DNA from: Enterovibrio calviensis DSM 14347
GTDB taxonomy: Bacteria; Pseudomonadota; Gammaproteobacteria; Enterobacterales; Vibrionaceae
NCBI RefSeq assembly: GCF_000621165.1
Contig: NZ_KK211218.1
Coordinates: 489,196 to 553,195, forward strand
Length of the DNA stretch: 64,000 bases
Direction: 5' to 3'
The notes under the pieces: model-generated
The model's input: the letters and a program-made list of their open reading frames with translations, nothing else
What the model was told of the DNA's origin: nothing
Databases searched by the model: none
Position numbers and translations under genes: made by a program
Shown here: positions 26,365 to 35,701 of the stretch, piece after piece
How positions within the stretch are numbered: position 1 is the first letter of the stretch
Layout of the letters: every line of letters begins with the position of its first letter

Positions 26365-26397
26365 AAATCAGAGAAGGCATAGCGCCTTCTCTGATTT
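26365..26397 (+). other. Strong intercistronic hairpin after frcB
   Basis: A perfect 14-base stem aaatcagagaaggc / gccttctctgattt with a 5-base loop and no T-run. Such hairpins behind binding-protein genes protect the upstream mRNA part from 3' exonucleases, allowing more binding protein than membrane components. A short palindrome gtgacagcgtcac (26420-26432) follows in the gap before frcC. Confidence 0.7.
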
Positions 26398-26521
26398 ATC
26401 AGCAACCCTAAAACATTAAGTGACAGCGTCACAAATCAATAATTAACACCCTCCATTTTGAACGACTAGATTGTACGTCACTTTGATATTTTGATTCACG
26501 GACGCACTCAGGAGCGCGTAG

Positions 26522-27577
26522 ATGTCATCACCTCAGCATTCCTCACCCAGCACAAACCGAACTGCGGGAGACCAGCTTTCGAACAATGATTTTAGCCTTG
26601 TTCAACGCATTCAGCTTTATCTACACAACCACCCTACCGCCGTTCCCTGTTTGGTATTGATACTGGCGGTTGTGTTCTTCTCCAGCTTGGTTGGGGACCG
26701 ATTCTTTCACCCTTTCAACCTTTCATTGGTACTTCAGCAAGTCACCATCATTGGCGTGATTGGCATAGCTCAAACCTTGATCATTTTGACCGCAGGTATC
26801 GACTTATCTGTCGGAGCCATCATGGTGCTTTGCTCCGTGGTGATGGGCAGAGCAGCCATTGATTTTGGACTACCCGCACCCGTGGCACTGTTTGCTGGGC
26901 TTTTGGTTGGTGCATTGGCGGGCATGGTCAATGGCTTATTAGTGGCAAAAGTTAAACTGCCGCCCTTCATCGCTACCTTAGGCACATGGAACATCTTCTT
27001 CGCATTGAACCTTTGGTACTCGAACAGTCAAACGATTCGCTCTCAGGTCATCGATCAACAAGCCCCTCTTTTGCAGTGGCTGGGCCATACCGTTGAAATC
27101 TTTGGCGCTCGCATTGCCTATAGCTCTATCTTCATGCTCGTTCTCTTCATCGTGTTTTGGTACGCACTGAATTGGACGGCGTGGGGACGGCATGTTTACG
27201 CCACAGGCGATGATCCCGACGCCGCAAGGCTTGCAGGTATCCGCACTAAACACATTTTACTGTCGGTATACATCACTGCTGGCGTGGTCTGTGCGTTGGC
27301 GGCTTGGGTGTTAATCGGTCGAATTGGTTCTGTCAGCCCTCAAGCTGGCTACACAGCAAACCTAGACTCTATAACCGCGGTGGTAATTGGTGGCACCAGC
27401 CTGTTTGGAGGGCGAGGTTCAATCTTTGGTACGCTTATCGGTGCCTTAATCGTGGGGATATTCCGTAACGGTTTGGCGTTATTAGGGGTCGACGTGTTGT
27501 GGCAAGAATTTACTGTCGGCGTACTTATCATCGTTGCCGTGAGTATTGACCAATGGATCCGGAGAGTGTCGTCATGA
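26522..27577 (+). CDS. frcC: Sugar ABC transporter permease, FrcC-like
   Basis: A 351-residue BPD_transp_2 family permease with about ten hydrophobic helices, carrying the family segments I-L-T-A-G-I-D-L-S-V-G and A-V-V-I-G-G-T-S-L-F-G-G-R-G. The ATG follows aggagcgcgtag. Its end overlaps frcA by 4 bases (ATGA). It forms the membrane channel for the sugar captured by FrcB. Confidence 0.9.
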   Translation: MSSPQHSSPSTNRTAGDQLSNNDFSLVQRIQLYLHNHPTAVPCLVLILAVVFFSSLVGDRFFHPFNLSLVLQQVTIIGVIGIAQTLIILTAGIDLSVGAIMVLCSVVMGRAAIDFGLPAPVALFAGLLVGALAGMVNGLLVAKVKLPPFIATLGTWNIFFALNLWYSNSQTIRSQVIDQQAPLLQWLGHTVEIFGARIAYSSIFMLVLFIVFWYALNWTAWGRHVYATGDDPDAARLAGIRTKHILLSVYITAGVVCALAAWVLIGRIGSVSPQAGYTANLDSITAVVIGGTSLFGGRGSIFGTLIGALIVGIFRNGLALLGVDVLWQEFTVGVLIIVAVSIDQWIRRVSS

Positions 27578-28362
27578 GTGAATCAAATCAAACACCGGTA
27601 TTGCAAGCACGTGGATTGGTCAAACGCTATGGGCGCGTCACTGCCCTTAACGGTGCTGATTTTGACTTAATGCCCGGAGAGATATTGGCGGTGATTGGCG
27701 ACAACGGTGCAGGTAAATCGAGCCTCATCAAAGCCTTGTCTGGTGCGCTAATCCCCGATGCAGGAGAGATCATGCTGGACGGAAAGCCTCTTCGGTTTAG
27801 CAACCCAATGCAAGCAAGAGAAGCAGGCATTGAAACTGTCTACCAAAACCTTGCTGTCGCACCTGCGCTAAACATTGCTGACAATCTCTTTCTGGGGCGA
27901 GAAATTAGACGCAGCGATTGGCGTGGAAAATGGTTTCGCATGCTCGACAAGAAAGCCATGCGAGAGCAAGCCAAAGAGAAACTCACAGAATTGGGCTTGC
28001 TGACCATTCAGGACATTACTCAGGCTGTTGAAACCTTATCAGGGGGGCAACGACAAGGCGTCGCTGTCGCACGTTCAGCCCTTTTTGGTTCTAAAGTGGT
28101 GATCATGGATGAACCGACTGCCGCGTTGGGTGTAAAGGAATCAAGAAAGGTGCTCGATCTTATACTGGAAGTCAGAAACCGCGGCATGCCTGTGGTATTG
28201 ATCAGCCATAATATGCCTCATGTGTTTGAGGTTGCTGATCGGGTTCATATCCATCGACTCGGGCAGCGCGTCGATATTATATCGCCCAAAACCCATTCCA
28301 TGTCTGATGCCGTTGCCATTATGACGGGCGCAATGGAACCAGGCACAACCGAACACGCATAA
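27574..28362 (+). CDS. frcA: Sugar ABC transporter ATPase, FrcA-like
   Basis: A 262-residue single ABC domain: Walker A G-D-N-G-A-G-K-S-S, signature L-S-G-G-Q-R-Q, Walker B V-V-I-M-D-E-P-T-A-A-L-G-V. Unlike RbsA or XylG it has one, not two, nucleotide-binding domains; that is typical of FrcA. The ATG at 27574 overlaps the permease stop (ATGA) and is preferred to a start 21 bases upstream. Confidence 0.9.
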   Translation: MSESNQTPVLQARGLVKRYGRVTALNGADFDLMPGEILAVIGDNGAGKSSLIKALSGALIPDAGEIMLDGKPLRFSNPMQAREAGIETVYQNLAVAPALNIADNLFLGREIRRSDWRGKWFRMLDKKAMREQAKEKLTELGLLTIQDITQAVETLSGGQRQGVAVARSALFGSKVVIMDEPTAALGVKESRKVLDLILEVRNRGMPVVLISHNMPHVFEVADRVHIHRLGQRVDIISPKTHSMSDAVAIMTGAMEPGTTEHA

Positions 28363-28433
28363 GGTCATAGAACGCCAATACCGCGAAAATCTACTCGCAC
28401 GGTCATTCTATAAAATTCAATCTGGAGGATATC

Positions 28434-29426
28434 GTGCGGATTCTGTTAGGCGTAAACGCAATGCTCAACTCAAAAGCAATCAGTGGCTTGCTGCTTTGCG
28501 TGGGTTGCGTGTTGTCGTCTTGGTCTCAGGCCGCTGTCGTCGCGGGTATTAGTGTGTCTGACCTAACCAACCCCTACTTCGTGACCATGGTGCGCAGCCT
28601 GCGTGATGAATTGCAGACGACATTTGGCGACGATGTTCGTCTGCTGGTTCGTTCCAGCGCCTATGATCACCCTCGACAAGTTCGGCAACTTGAAGAGTTT
28701 GTCGCCGAAAAGGTCGATGTCATTTTCTTAGTTGCTTCAGACGAACACAAAATTGGCCCAGCCGTTAAACGTGTTGTGTCTCAAGGCACCCCGATTTTTG
28801 CCATTGATGTACGTGCAAGCGGCGCAACGGCGACCATTACGACAGATAACGTACAGGCAGGTCAGATAGCTTGCGAGGGCTTGGCTTCTGGACTGAACGA
28901 CCATGGAAATATTCTGATCATTAACGGTCCGCAAGTGTCTTCTGTGATCGAGCGCGTCGAAGGTTGCAAGCAAGCCTTGAAAAACCACCCCGATATTCTC
29001 ATCGTCAGTGATACGCTTAATGGAACAGCCAGTATTGAAGGCGGTTTGGAAAGCATGGCGTATGCACTGCAAGCTTACCCTAAGATTGATGGCATCTTCG
29101 CCATCAACGATCGCACTGCATTGGGTGCTGAACAAGCCATCGTGCAGGCAAATGCAAACACCTTGATTATGTCTGTCGATGGAAGCCCTGCTGCAAGGGA
29201 AGCGTTAATTCAGCAACGAAAAGGCTGGCTAGGCACGGCAACGCAGTTTCCCGACACCATGAGTAAAGAAGCAGTACGAATTGCAAAGCAGTGGCTCGAA
29301 AACAAAGACCACTTAAGTGAATCTAAAAGTGCAGAGAAGACACGTGAAGCGCAAATTGATACGGAAGTACTTATTCCTACCAAGCTCATGACCCCAAGCA
29401 ATGCGCTGTCGTTTACGGCTTGGTGA
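28434..29426 (+). CDS. Second periplasmic sugar-binding protein (possible kinase input)
   Basis: A 330-residue RbsB-fold protein with signal peptide ending W-S-Q-A-A. GTG 28434 is chosen because GGAGG lies 5 bases upstream; an ATG 27 bases later is an alternative. The mature protein starts V-V-A-G-I-S-V-S-D-L-T-N-P-Y-F and has the fold motifs I-D-G-I-F-A-I-N-D and M-S-V-D-G-S. It is clearly divergent from the FrcB-like protein of the same locus. A second binding protein beside a sensor kinase recalls TorT-TorS and LuxP-LuxQ, where a periplasmic binding protein presents the signal to the kinase; that role here is inference. Confidence 0.82.
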   Translation: MRILLGVNAMLNSKAISGLLLCVGCVLSSWSQAAVVAGISVSDLTNPYFVTMVRSLRDELQTTFGDDVRLLVRSSAYDHPRQVRQLEEFVAEKVDVIFLVASDEHKIGPAVKRVVSQGTPIFAIDVRASGATATITTDNVQAGQIACEGLASGLNDHGNILIINGPQVSSVIERVEGCKQALKNHPDILIVSDTLNGTASIEGGLESMAYALQAYPKIDGIFAINDRTALGAEQAIVQANANTLIMSVDGSPAAREALIQQRKGWLGTATQFPDTMSKEAVRIAKQWLENKDHLSESKSAEKTREAQIDTEVLIPTKLMTPSNALSFTAW

Positions 29427-29516
29427 TTTATCTTGCCTGTTCAATCAAACTCGATTCACACACATGCTACCGAGTATCGACATAAGAGAGCACAGCATCA
29501 CATTTCTGTCAGCACG

Positions 29517-29567
29517 AAAGCTATTTCAGCATCAAAGCTATTACAACATCAAAGCTATCACGCGACA
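29517..29567 (+). repeat. Three tandem 17-base repeats
   Basis: aaagctatttcagcatc, aaagctattacaacatc, aaagctatcacgcgaca in direct succession; the third is more diverged and reaches over the end of the DMT transporter gene, which stops at 29558. Confidence 0.75.
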
Positions 29568-30466
29568 GACGACTGCTTTTGTTCGCGCCCAATAAAAGTA
29601 ACAGCAATACCAAACAAAATGACAGCGGCAGAAATCATCATACGCATTGTGATTTCCTCTGACATAAAGGCAAAACCCGCTAAAGAAGCGAGGATAGGCA
29701 CGGTCAATTGCATCACACCGGCTTGCGTCGCTTTAAAATGCTTCACTACGCCATACCAAATGGCATAGCCAATGGCTGAAGCAATAGCCCCAGAAGCCAC
29801 GGCCAGCCACACTCCGTCTTTGGATAATGTATTCATGGGGATGTTGAGCAAGAAAAACGGGACGACAAAGAACAAGCTCAAACGAAAATTGATACAATTT
29901 GCTTTTAGTTGCGGCACTTTCATCTCTTTGCCAAGCACACTGTATAAGCCCCACGCTACGCCGGAAATTGACATCAATACCGATCCCCACATATGCGGCG
30001 CATTGACGCCCGGCGACACGAGATAACCTAAGCCACAGATTGCCGTTAACGCGCCGATGTACTCCAGCCCACTGGCACCGCCCTCTCTATAATGCGCATA
30101 GGCAAACATGGTCAATTGCACGAAGGCGAACAAGATGAGTGCCCCCATCCCAGCGTCTAAGTAAAGGTAAGCAAAAGAAAACGTCGAGGCATAGAGAAAG
30201 AGCATTGCGGCGGCGAGCCAATGCTCCATGGCGTGATTGACTAACTTACAGCTTTCTTCTGGTGCATCACTTTTTTTGGCCATCACTGAGGCGAGAACAA
30301 ACAACACAATCGCCCCAGAAGCGAGTCGGATAGACGTAAATGAAGCAGGGTCGATATCTGTTCCCGCGAGCGCCAATCGACACAGTACCGAATTTGCCGC
30401 AAAGAGAGTCATCGCGAGAACTGCCATCAATATGTATTTCAGAGAAAAAGACCCATTTTGCTGCAT
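29558..30466 (-). CDS. EamA/DMT-family transporter
   Basis: A 302-residue protein with ten hydrophobic helices in two five-helix EamA repeats (first begins A-M-T-L-F-A-A-N-S-V-L-C-R; second G-S-V-L-M-S-I-S-G-V-A-W-G-L-Y-S). Members export or import metabolites and drugs; the substrate here is unknown. It converges on the sugar-binding protein gene with no clear terminator in between. Confidence 0.88.
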   Translation of the reverse strand: MQQNGSFSLKYILMAVLAMTLFAANSVLCRLALAGTDIDPASFTSIRLASGAIVLFVLASVMAKKSDAPEESCKLVNHAMEHWLAAAMLFLYASTFSFAYLYLDAGMGALILFAFVQLTMFAYAHYREGGASGLEYIGALTAICGLGYLVSPGVNAPHMWGSVLMSISGVAWGLYSVLGKEMKVPQLKANCINFRLSLFFVVPFFLLNIPMNTLSKDGVWLAVASGAIASAIGYAIWYGVVKHFKATQAGVMQLTVPILASLAGFAFMSEEITMRMMISAAVILFGIAVTFIGREQKQSSVA

Positions 30467-30677
30467 GACATTCCCGCCTTAGCTATCCGTGCCAATATTG
30501 ACCGTGGCGTGCTTATCTATCTTTCACACCTTTGAGAAAAAGAAAAATAATATTCGATGATACGGAACTATCAATCGCGACTAAAAATGAAAATACCTGC
30601 AACAATTAAACAATGCCATTTGGTTATTTGGCGTTGAGAAGGTAAAATACTGCTCCCGTTTTTCAGTGGTGAAGTGA

Positions 30678-31367
30678 ATGTCTGACGCTAAACGCAAAGC
30701 GCTTAAAAAGATTGCAAAATGTTTGGAACTGAGTAATTCATCCAACATCAACGAAGCCGCACAAGCGATAAAAATGGCGCAAAGCCTGATGAAAAAATAC
30801 GGCTTAGATCAAGACGATATTGATTTCATCAGAATGGGCAAAACTACGTCAGAAACCTTACTACCGACATCTGTCAGTGACGCTATTCTTAAGATTATCC
30901 GCGGTATCAACACCCGTTTCGGCGTCGAGTGCGTCCTGACAAACCACAAAGGCTTAAAGAAAGCCGAGTTTATTGGTGATGCCGATAGAGCCATTTTCGC
31001 AGCTTTTGCGTTTGATATTGTCTACCGTGAAATGAATGAGCACGTGGGTCAATTCCGTAACAGCTTCCAAGGCACTGGCACCTCACAGACCGAAATCACT
31101 CGTCGTATTGGATCGTTTACTTTCGGCTGGCTTGACGGCGCACTCGCCAAACTCCCTAACATCGCCCCAGATGGCGATGCTGACAAAAAAATCAAAGACT
31201 ATATCGATAGTCAGTTCAAAAACATCGACCGTGAAACCTTCAAGCAACAACTTAGAGATGCGATGAAAGGCATTACTGACGACTATGAAAAAGGCATGAA
31301 AAAAGGCAAGCAGGTTTCTGTCAGCCGCCCAGTGTCAGGCAAACAAGCGCCAAAACGCCTTTCTTAA
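30678..31367 (+). CDS. DUF2786 family protein
   Basis: A 229-residue soluble protein. The N-terminal A-L-K-K-I-A-K-C-L-E-L-S...N-E-A-A-Q-A-I-K-M-A-Q-S-L-M-K-K-Y is the DUF2786 signature, found in phage and bacterial proteins of unknown function. The C-terminal half is charged and helical, with a lysine-rich tail. It stands alone and is not evidently part of a phage here. Confidence 0.8.
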   Translation: MSDAKRKALKKIAKCLELSNSSNINEAAQAIKMAQSLMKKYGLDQDDIDFIRMGKTTSETLLPTSVSDAILKIIRGINTRFGVECVLTNHKGLKKAEFIGDADRAIFAAFAFDIVYREMNEHVGQFRNSFQGTGTSQTEITRRIGSFTFGWLDGALAKLPNIAPDGDADKKIKDYIDSQFKNIDRETFKQQLRDAMKGITDDYEKGMKKGKQVSVSRPVSGKQAPKRLS

Positions 31368-31707
31368 GGCAAATGATTTCAGGCGCCGTACGGCGCCTCA
31401 CTGCTTTGTAGCAATATTTAATTGCAAATCTCACTGTTGTTACCTTCAAGTGTATATTTCTTTGCAAGTCACTGACTTTTAGTGCTCTCTCACAAATTCA
31501 ATTCTTTTTGAACACTGTTGTATTAAAAAAGCCTGAATTTCGTTCTCTCCTATTGTGTTGCAGGGTCTTCGCACCTAGCCTAGCTTTAAATCGCCGTATG
31601 TACGGCGATCAAAAGATTTGCATAAAGCGAACTTGTGGTTGGTGACTTGTTAAGCAGTACCTAAGTCTCTCTTACCAAACCCTCTCTAGAAGGAATGGAG
31701 AAAACAA
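31368..31707. other. Intergenic region with two hairpins, ompA leader
   Basis: aggcgccgtacggcgcct (31381-31398) is a perfect palindrome just after the DUF2786 gene, and atcgccgta-tg-tacggcgat (31590-31609) forms a 9-base stem within the upstream region of ompA. Neither is followed by a convincing T-run. ompA mRNAs have structured leaders in other bacteria, so the second may stabilise this one. No gene is seen. Confidence 0.5.
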
Positions 31708-32697
31708 ATGAAAAAAGCAGTGATTAGCCTTGGATTGATAGTGGCCTTGAGTCCAGTGGCAAGTGTATTCGCCCAAGATGATGCCAATTTTTACGTTGGT
31801 GGTCGTTTAGGTGCTTCAACGCTAGAAGACGCATGTGATTTCGGACAGTGCGATGATGATGATGTAGCTGGCGGTCTTATCTTAGGTTATGACTTTGAGA
31901 ACGGTTTCGCGATTGAGTCAACCTATGACTACCTTGGCCGTTTTGGTGCAGCTTCAAACACAGGTCCAGTATCAGGAAATGGCGATCTAACCGCCCTTAC
32001 CTTGGCGCCTAAGTTCAACATCGGCCTTACTGACGCTACCGACATTTACGGTAAAATTGGTGCCGCTTGGTGGAACTGGAACAGCGGCGCTGGCGACGCA
32101 GACGATGTTTCTCTATTGACCGCTGTCGGTATCGACCACCGTGCAAACGATTTGGTTAACGTTCGTCTTGAGTACCAATACCTCCCAGATATCAAAGATG
32201 CATATCTTGATGCAGAAAACCACCTGATTTCTGCTGGTGTTACTTTCCACTTCGGCCGCACTACTGCACCTGAGCCACAGCCAGTGGCTGTTGTCGAAGA
32301 AGTGGTTGTTGTTGAAGAAGTGATCGAAACGAAGAAATACGTGTTCTCTGAAGCAGATGACGTAGAGCTGTTCGCATTTGGTAAATCAACGCTTTCAGAC
32401 CAAGCGACTCAACAACTGAATCCAATGCTTAAACGTCTTCAAGATTTTGAAGAGTCTACTGCTATCATCATCGGTCACACTGACAGTGTTGGTTCAGAAG
32501 CATTCAACCAAACGCTTTCTGAAGAGCGCGCTCAAACCGTCGCTAACTACTTTACCAATAACGGCATCAGCGCTGACCGCTTGAGTGTTGTTGGTATGGG
32601 TGAAGGCGAACCAGTAGCGTCTAACGATACTGAAGAAGGCCGTGCGAAGAACCGTCGCGTTGAGATTGAATCTCCTGAGTTTGTTTACGAAGAGTAA
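31708..32697 (+). CDS. ompA: OmpA-family outer membrane porin
   Basis: A 329-residue protein: signal peptide cleaved after S-V-F-A; an eight-strand OmpA-like beta barrel to about residue 185 ending G-V-T-F-H-F-G; a valine/glutamate-rich hinge (V-V-E-E-V-V-V-V-E-E-V); and a peptidoglycan-binding OmpA C-terminal domain with I-I-G-H-T-D-S-V-G-S and the N-R-R-V-E-I motif. AAGGAATGGAG precedes the start. A barrel and hinge unlike enterobacterial OmpA but typical of Vibrionaceae. Confidence 0.92.
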   Translation: MKKAVISLGLIVALSPVASVFAQDDANFYVGGRLGASTLEDACDFGQCDDDDVAGGLILGYDFENGFAIESTYDYLGRFGAASNTGPVSGNGDLTALTLAPKFNIGLTDATDIYGKIGAAWWNWNSGAGDADDVSLLTAVGIDHRANDLVNVRLEYQYLPDIKDAYLDAENHLISAGVTFHFGRTTAPEPQPVAVVEEVVVVEEVIETKKYVFSEADDVELFAFGKSTLSDQATQQLNPMLKRLQDFEESTAIIIGHTDSVGSEAFNQTLSEERAQTVANYFTNNGISADRLSVVGMGEGEPVASNDTEEGRAKNRRVEIESPEFVYEE

Positions 32698-32726
32698 TCA
32701 GATTTAGTCACTCGACACGCCAAATC

Positions 32727-32757
32727 AAAAAGCCACGTCTAAGACGTGGCTTTTTTA
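32727..32757 (+). terminator. Rho-independent terminator of ompA
   Basis: agccacgtct / agacgtggct stem (32731-32751) followed by TTTTT, preceded by AAAA. Confidence 0.92.
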
Positions 32758-32788
32758 GTTTCTTTGAACAACGTTCGACGTTAAGTGC

Positions 32789-32809
32789 TAGACGTTAGAC
32801 GTTAGACGT
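32789..32809. repeat. 7-base tandem repeat (tagacgt x3)
   Basis: tagacgt is repeated three times at 32789-32809 with further gacgtta-like units on both sides; the repeat reaches over the stop codon of the gamma-glutamylcyclotransferase-like gene (TAA at 32802-32804, minus strand). Confidence 0.8.
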
Positions 32810-33368
32810 TAAGCATTGAGTCGTAGCCGTTTAGCAGCGCATCGATGACCGGACGGTCTTCTTCTCGCACACCCGCAACACGTTGATAAAGCGGATGCAA
32901 ACGATCATTCAAACGGGCAGACTGCCAACCGTGAGTGGTTGTCACAAATGTCTCGGCAAAATCAGCCGAATACCTTAAGCAACCCGCCATCACGGTATCA
33001 ACGTAACTCTGCGCCACGGGCTGAACCGCACACGGCGTAATGACCTCGTCTGTCACGTAGACATAAACAGGCCCATCGATAACAAACTCATCATCCAGCA
33101 CCTCTACGCGTTCGCTGTCTAACAACACCCGCGTATAACCGGCTTCACGAATATCAAAAACATCGAGCGCAGAATCGTCGATGTGTATCAAAACTCCGTT
33201 GCAATACCCACTCCCTTCACGCACAACAAGTGGCGACATTTTGGCTGAACTGACTTTGCTCCAATGACGCTGCAAACCAGACACCAGCGCAGGAACCGCT
33301 TGCCCTGTTTCACCTGTCAATTGTCGAGATTCGCCGTTAATCAAACTGCCATAACCAAAAATGTACAT
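32802..33368 (-). CDS. Gamma-glutamylcyclotransferase-like protein
   Basis: A 188-residue protein starting M-Y-I-F-G-Y-G-S-L-I-N, the substrate-pocket signature of the GGCT/AIG2 (ChaC-like) fold. The typical later motif with catalytic Glu appears as F-D-I-R-E-A-G-Y-T-R-V. It may cleave a gamma-glutamyl peptide or amine to 5-oxoproline; the substrate is not predictable. The last codons carry the 7-base tandem repeat. Confidence 0.8.
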   Translation of the reverse strand: MYIFGYGSLINGESRQLTGETGQAVPALVSGLQRHWSKVSSAKMSPLVVREGSGYCNGVLIHIDDSALDVFDIREAGYTRVLLDSERVEVLDDEFVIDGPVYVYVTDEVITPCAVQPVAQSYVDTVMAGCLRYSADFAETFVTTTHGWQSARLNDRLHPLYQRVAGVREEDRPVIDALLNGYDSMLNV

Positions 33369-33567
33369 AAGCCCACTTCTTCCTTGTATTTCCTACAGAA
33401 TACTCGATAAACGCGTGTTAATGTCAAACAAATGGGCAATATTGTTCGACATTACACATGAGTGATAATCCGCGAAAAACCAATCAATTGGCGGTTTTTC
33501 AACCGGATAACGCGTGATTTCGTCATCATCATCGAAAATTTGAAGATCATTAATAACGACTGTTGAT

Positions 33568-33626
33568 ATACCCAAGTAACCTGAAGATGCAGGATTCAGC
33601 GAGCATCTACAGATCTCTGGGTATAA
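33568..33626. repeat. Dispersed palindromic repeat, short copy
   Basis: tatacccaagtaacctgaag at the left, the core gcaggattcagcgagcatct and a right end ctctgggtata. Same family as at 15568-15629. It lies upstream of the carboxypeptidase gene. Confidence 0.8.
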
Positions 33627-33652
33627 CGGTATTATCATCGTCAATGTGAGCC

Positions 33653-33723
33653 TATACCCAAGCAACCTGAAGATGCAGGATTCAGCGAGCTTTACTGACG
33701 TTATGATCAAGGCGTCACTTTGC
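33653..33723. repeat. Dispersed repeat, truncated long copy
   Basis: Begins tatacccaagcaacctgaag, contains the core ggattcagcgagc and continues through ctttactgacgttatgatca to tttgcc. This 70-base stretch is matched in the opposite orientation inside the complete element at 58645-58776, but the far inverted end is missing here. Confidence 0.8.
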
Positions 33724-33810
33724 CGATGTAGTGAGCTCCATCAAAAAGGGACAACACCGAACATGGCGTCATTTACTGCTCATGTTTGAGATACGAGATG
33801 GAATAACAAT

Positions 33811-35304
33811 ATGAAAGCGATAGAAAAACTAGAAAAGCAATTTCAAAAACTCGCAAGCTATGAACACTTAGCCGCCATTTGTGGCTGGGATCAGCTTGTG
33901 ATGATGCCAGACGGCGGCAACGATGCCCGCTCTAAAGCAATGAGCGACCTCGCCGTGCTTTGTCATGAAACACTCACCGACCCGAATATGGGCCAGTGGA
34001 TTGAAGAAGCCGAACATGACTTAGCCGCACTGACTGATGAGCAAGTCATTAACCTTCACGAAATTAAACGCGTATGGACTCAAGCCACACAGCTGCCTTC
34101 TGAATTGGTCGAGAAAAAATCCCTGATTGGCTTTAAATGTGAGCATGAATGGCGCAGCCAACGCGGCAACAATGATTGGGATGGGTTTGCAGAGAACCTA
34201 AAGAAAGTCGTTGAAGCAGCAAGAGAAGAAGCCAGTGCCCGCGCTCAACTCACTGGCATGCGTCCATACGACACCATGTTGAATCTGCACGAGCCCGGCA
34301 TGACCACTGAAAAACTTGATGTACTTTTTGGCGAGCTTAAAACATGGCTACCTTCGCTCATTCAACAAGTGCTAGAGAAGCAAAAAAGTGTCGTGATCAA
34401 TGAACCAAAAGGCCCGTTTGAAACCGATAAGCAAACTGCTCTTGGCAAGCAGTTAATGCAGATCCTCGGTTTCGATTTCAACCACGGCCGCCTTGATGTC
34501 AGCATGCACCCATTTTGCGGTGGTGTACCATCAGATGTTCGCATTACCACACGCTATGACGAGCAAGACTTCACCTCTGCCCTCATGGGCGTTGTGCACG
34601 AAACTGGTCACGCTCGTTATGAACAAGGCTTACCAAAGGCTTATCACGGGTTCCCTGCTGGCGAAGCCCGCTCAATGGGTATTCACGAAAGCCAGAGCTT
34701 GTTCTTCGAAATGCAGCTAGGCAGAAACCCACTGTTTGTTGACCACCTAGCAAAACTTTCAGCAGACGCTTTCAACAAACAAGATGACGCGGCGTTCAGC
34801 CTTGAAAACATCAACGCGCTCTACCAGCGTGTTCAACCTGGTTATATCCGAGTAGATGCCGACGAAGTCACCTATCCTGCCCACGTCATTCTTCGCTTTG
34901 AAATTGAGCGTGACTTGATGGAAGGCAAAATCGAAGTCGACGACATTCCAACCCTGTGGAATGAAAAAATGCAGGAATACTTGGGTCTATCAACCGACGG
35001 CGAATACACCAACGGTTGTATGCAAGATATTCATTGGACCGACGGAAGTTTCGGCTATTTTCCAAGCTACACATTAGGCGCCATGTATGCCGCACAATTC
35101 ATGGCAGCCATGCGCAAAACCGTTGATGTAGATGCCTGTTTAAAGAACCTAGACTTGGCGCCGATCAGCGCTTGGTTGGAAGAGAATGTTTGGTCGAAAG
35201 GCTCAACGCTCTCCACCGATGAATTGGTGATTCAAGCCACGGGTGAACCGCTCAACCCTGAATACTTCAAGCAGCACTTAATGGCGCGTTACTTAAACAA
35301 TTAA
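33811..35304 (+). CDS. M32 family metallocarboxypeptidase
   Basis: A 497-residue enzyme of the Taq carboxypeptidase family. The zinc motif is H263-E-T-G-H267, with a downstream Glu in I-H-E-S-Q-S-L-F-F-E as third ligand, and G-Y-I-R-V-D-A-D-E-V-T-Y-P is the family signature. It removes C-terminal residues from peptides in the cytoplasm. Its 3' end and terminator are duplicated in decayed form at 42809-42910. Confidence 0.95.
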   Translation: MKAIEKLEKQFQKLASYEHLAAICGWDQLVMMPDGGNDARSKAMSDLAVLCHETLTDPNMGQWIEEAEHDLAALTDEQVINLHEIKRVWTQATQLPSELVEKKSLIGFKCEHEWRSQRGNNDWDGFAENLKKVVEAAREEASARAQLTGMRPYDTMLNLHEPGMTTEKLDVLFGELKTWLPSLIQQVLEKQKSVVINEPKGPFETDKQTALGKQLMQILGFDFNHGRLDVSMHPFCGGVPSDVRITTRYDEQDFTSALMGVVHETGHARYEQGLPKAYHGFPAGEARSMGIHESQSLFFEMQLGRNPLFVDHLAKLSADAFNKQDDAAFSLENINALYQRVQPGYIRVDADEVTYPAHVILRFEIERDLMEGKIEVDDIPTLWNEKMQEYLGLSTDGEYTNGCMQDIHWTDGSFGYFPSYTLGAMYAAQFMAAMRKTVDVDACLKNLDLAPISAWLEENVWSKGSTLSTDELVIQATGEPLNPEYFKQHLMARYLNN

Positions 35305-35305
35305 T

Positions 35306-35347
35306 GAAAGCCACCAGCGCAGCCAGAGGCTGCGCTGGATGGCTTTT
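35306..35347 (+). terminator. Terminator of the carboxypeptidase gene
   Basis: ccagcgcagcc-aga-ggctgcgctgg with outer pairing aaagcca/tggcttt, starting just after the stop codon. A related hairpin stands at 42876-42910. Confidence 0.85.
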
Positions 35348-35588
35348 GGACAAGAATGTCTTAGAGTTGGTGCTCTGAGCAGCTTGATTCAGATAGGATA
35401 TTTTTGGGTAAACTCGCGCTAACCCCTCCCTGTAACGTCAGCTGTTGTTTCATTGCGATATCAACTGATAGCCTAGAATGAAAGCCACTAAATAGCTTAC
35501 AACCAGAATTGCTGGTTTCGAATCACTCTCTTGCGATAACACCTTAAAGCGCGACGCACAGCCGTAAAGGCGTTCGAAAACCGAATCG

Positions 35589-35633
35589 AAAAAGCCCGCG
35601 AACGCTTTGTAAAAAGTGTTCGCGGGCTTTTTT
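35589..35633. terminator. Bidirectional terminator downstream of the RND operon
   Basis: An 11-base stem agcccgcgaac / gttcgcgggct (35593-35628) with A-run before and T-run after. On the minus strand it ends the RND efflux operon. The remaining sequence between 35348 and 35701 shows no gene. Confidence 0.88.
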
Positions 35634-35701
35634 CGGTTGAGCTCTTTTTTCGGCTTAGCTTTTTCAGCGAAAGAAATGCAATGGTGTCATCGAGAGCGCA
35701 C

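Noticed and set aside
30678-31367. Prophage around the DUF2786 gene
   Set aside because: DUF2786 occurs in phages, but the neighbours are ordinary transporter and porin genes; no phage structural or integrase gene is present.
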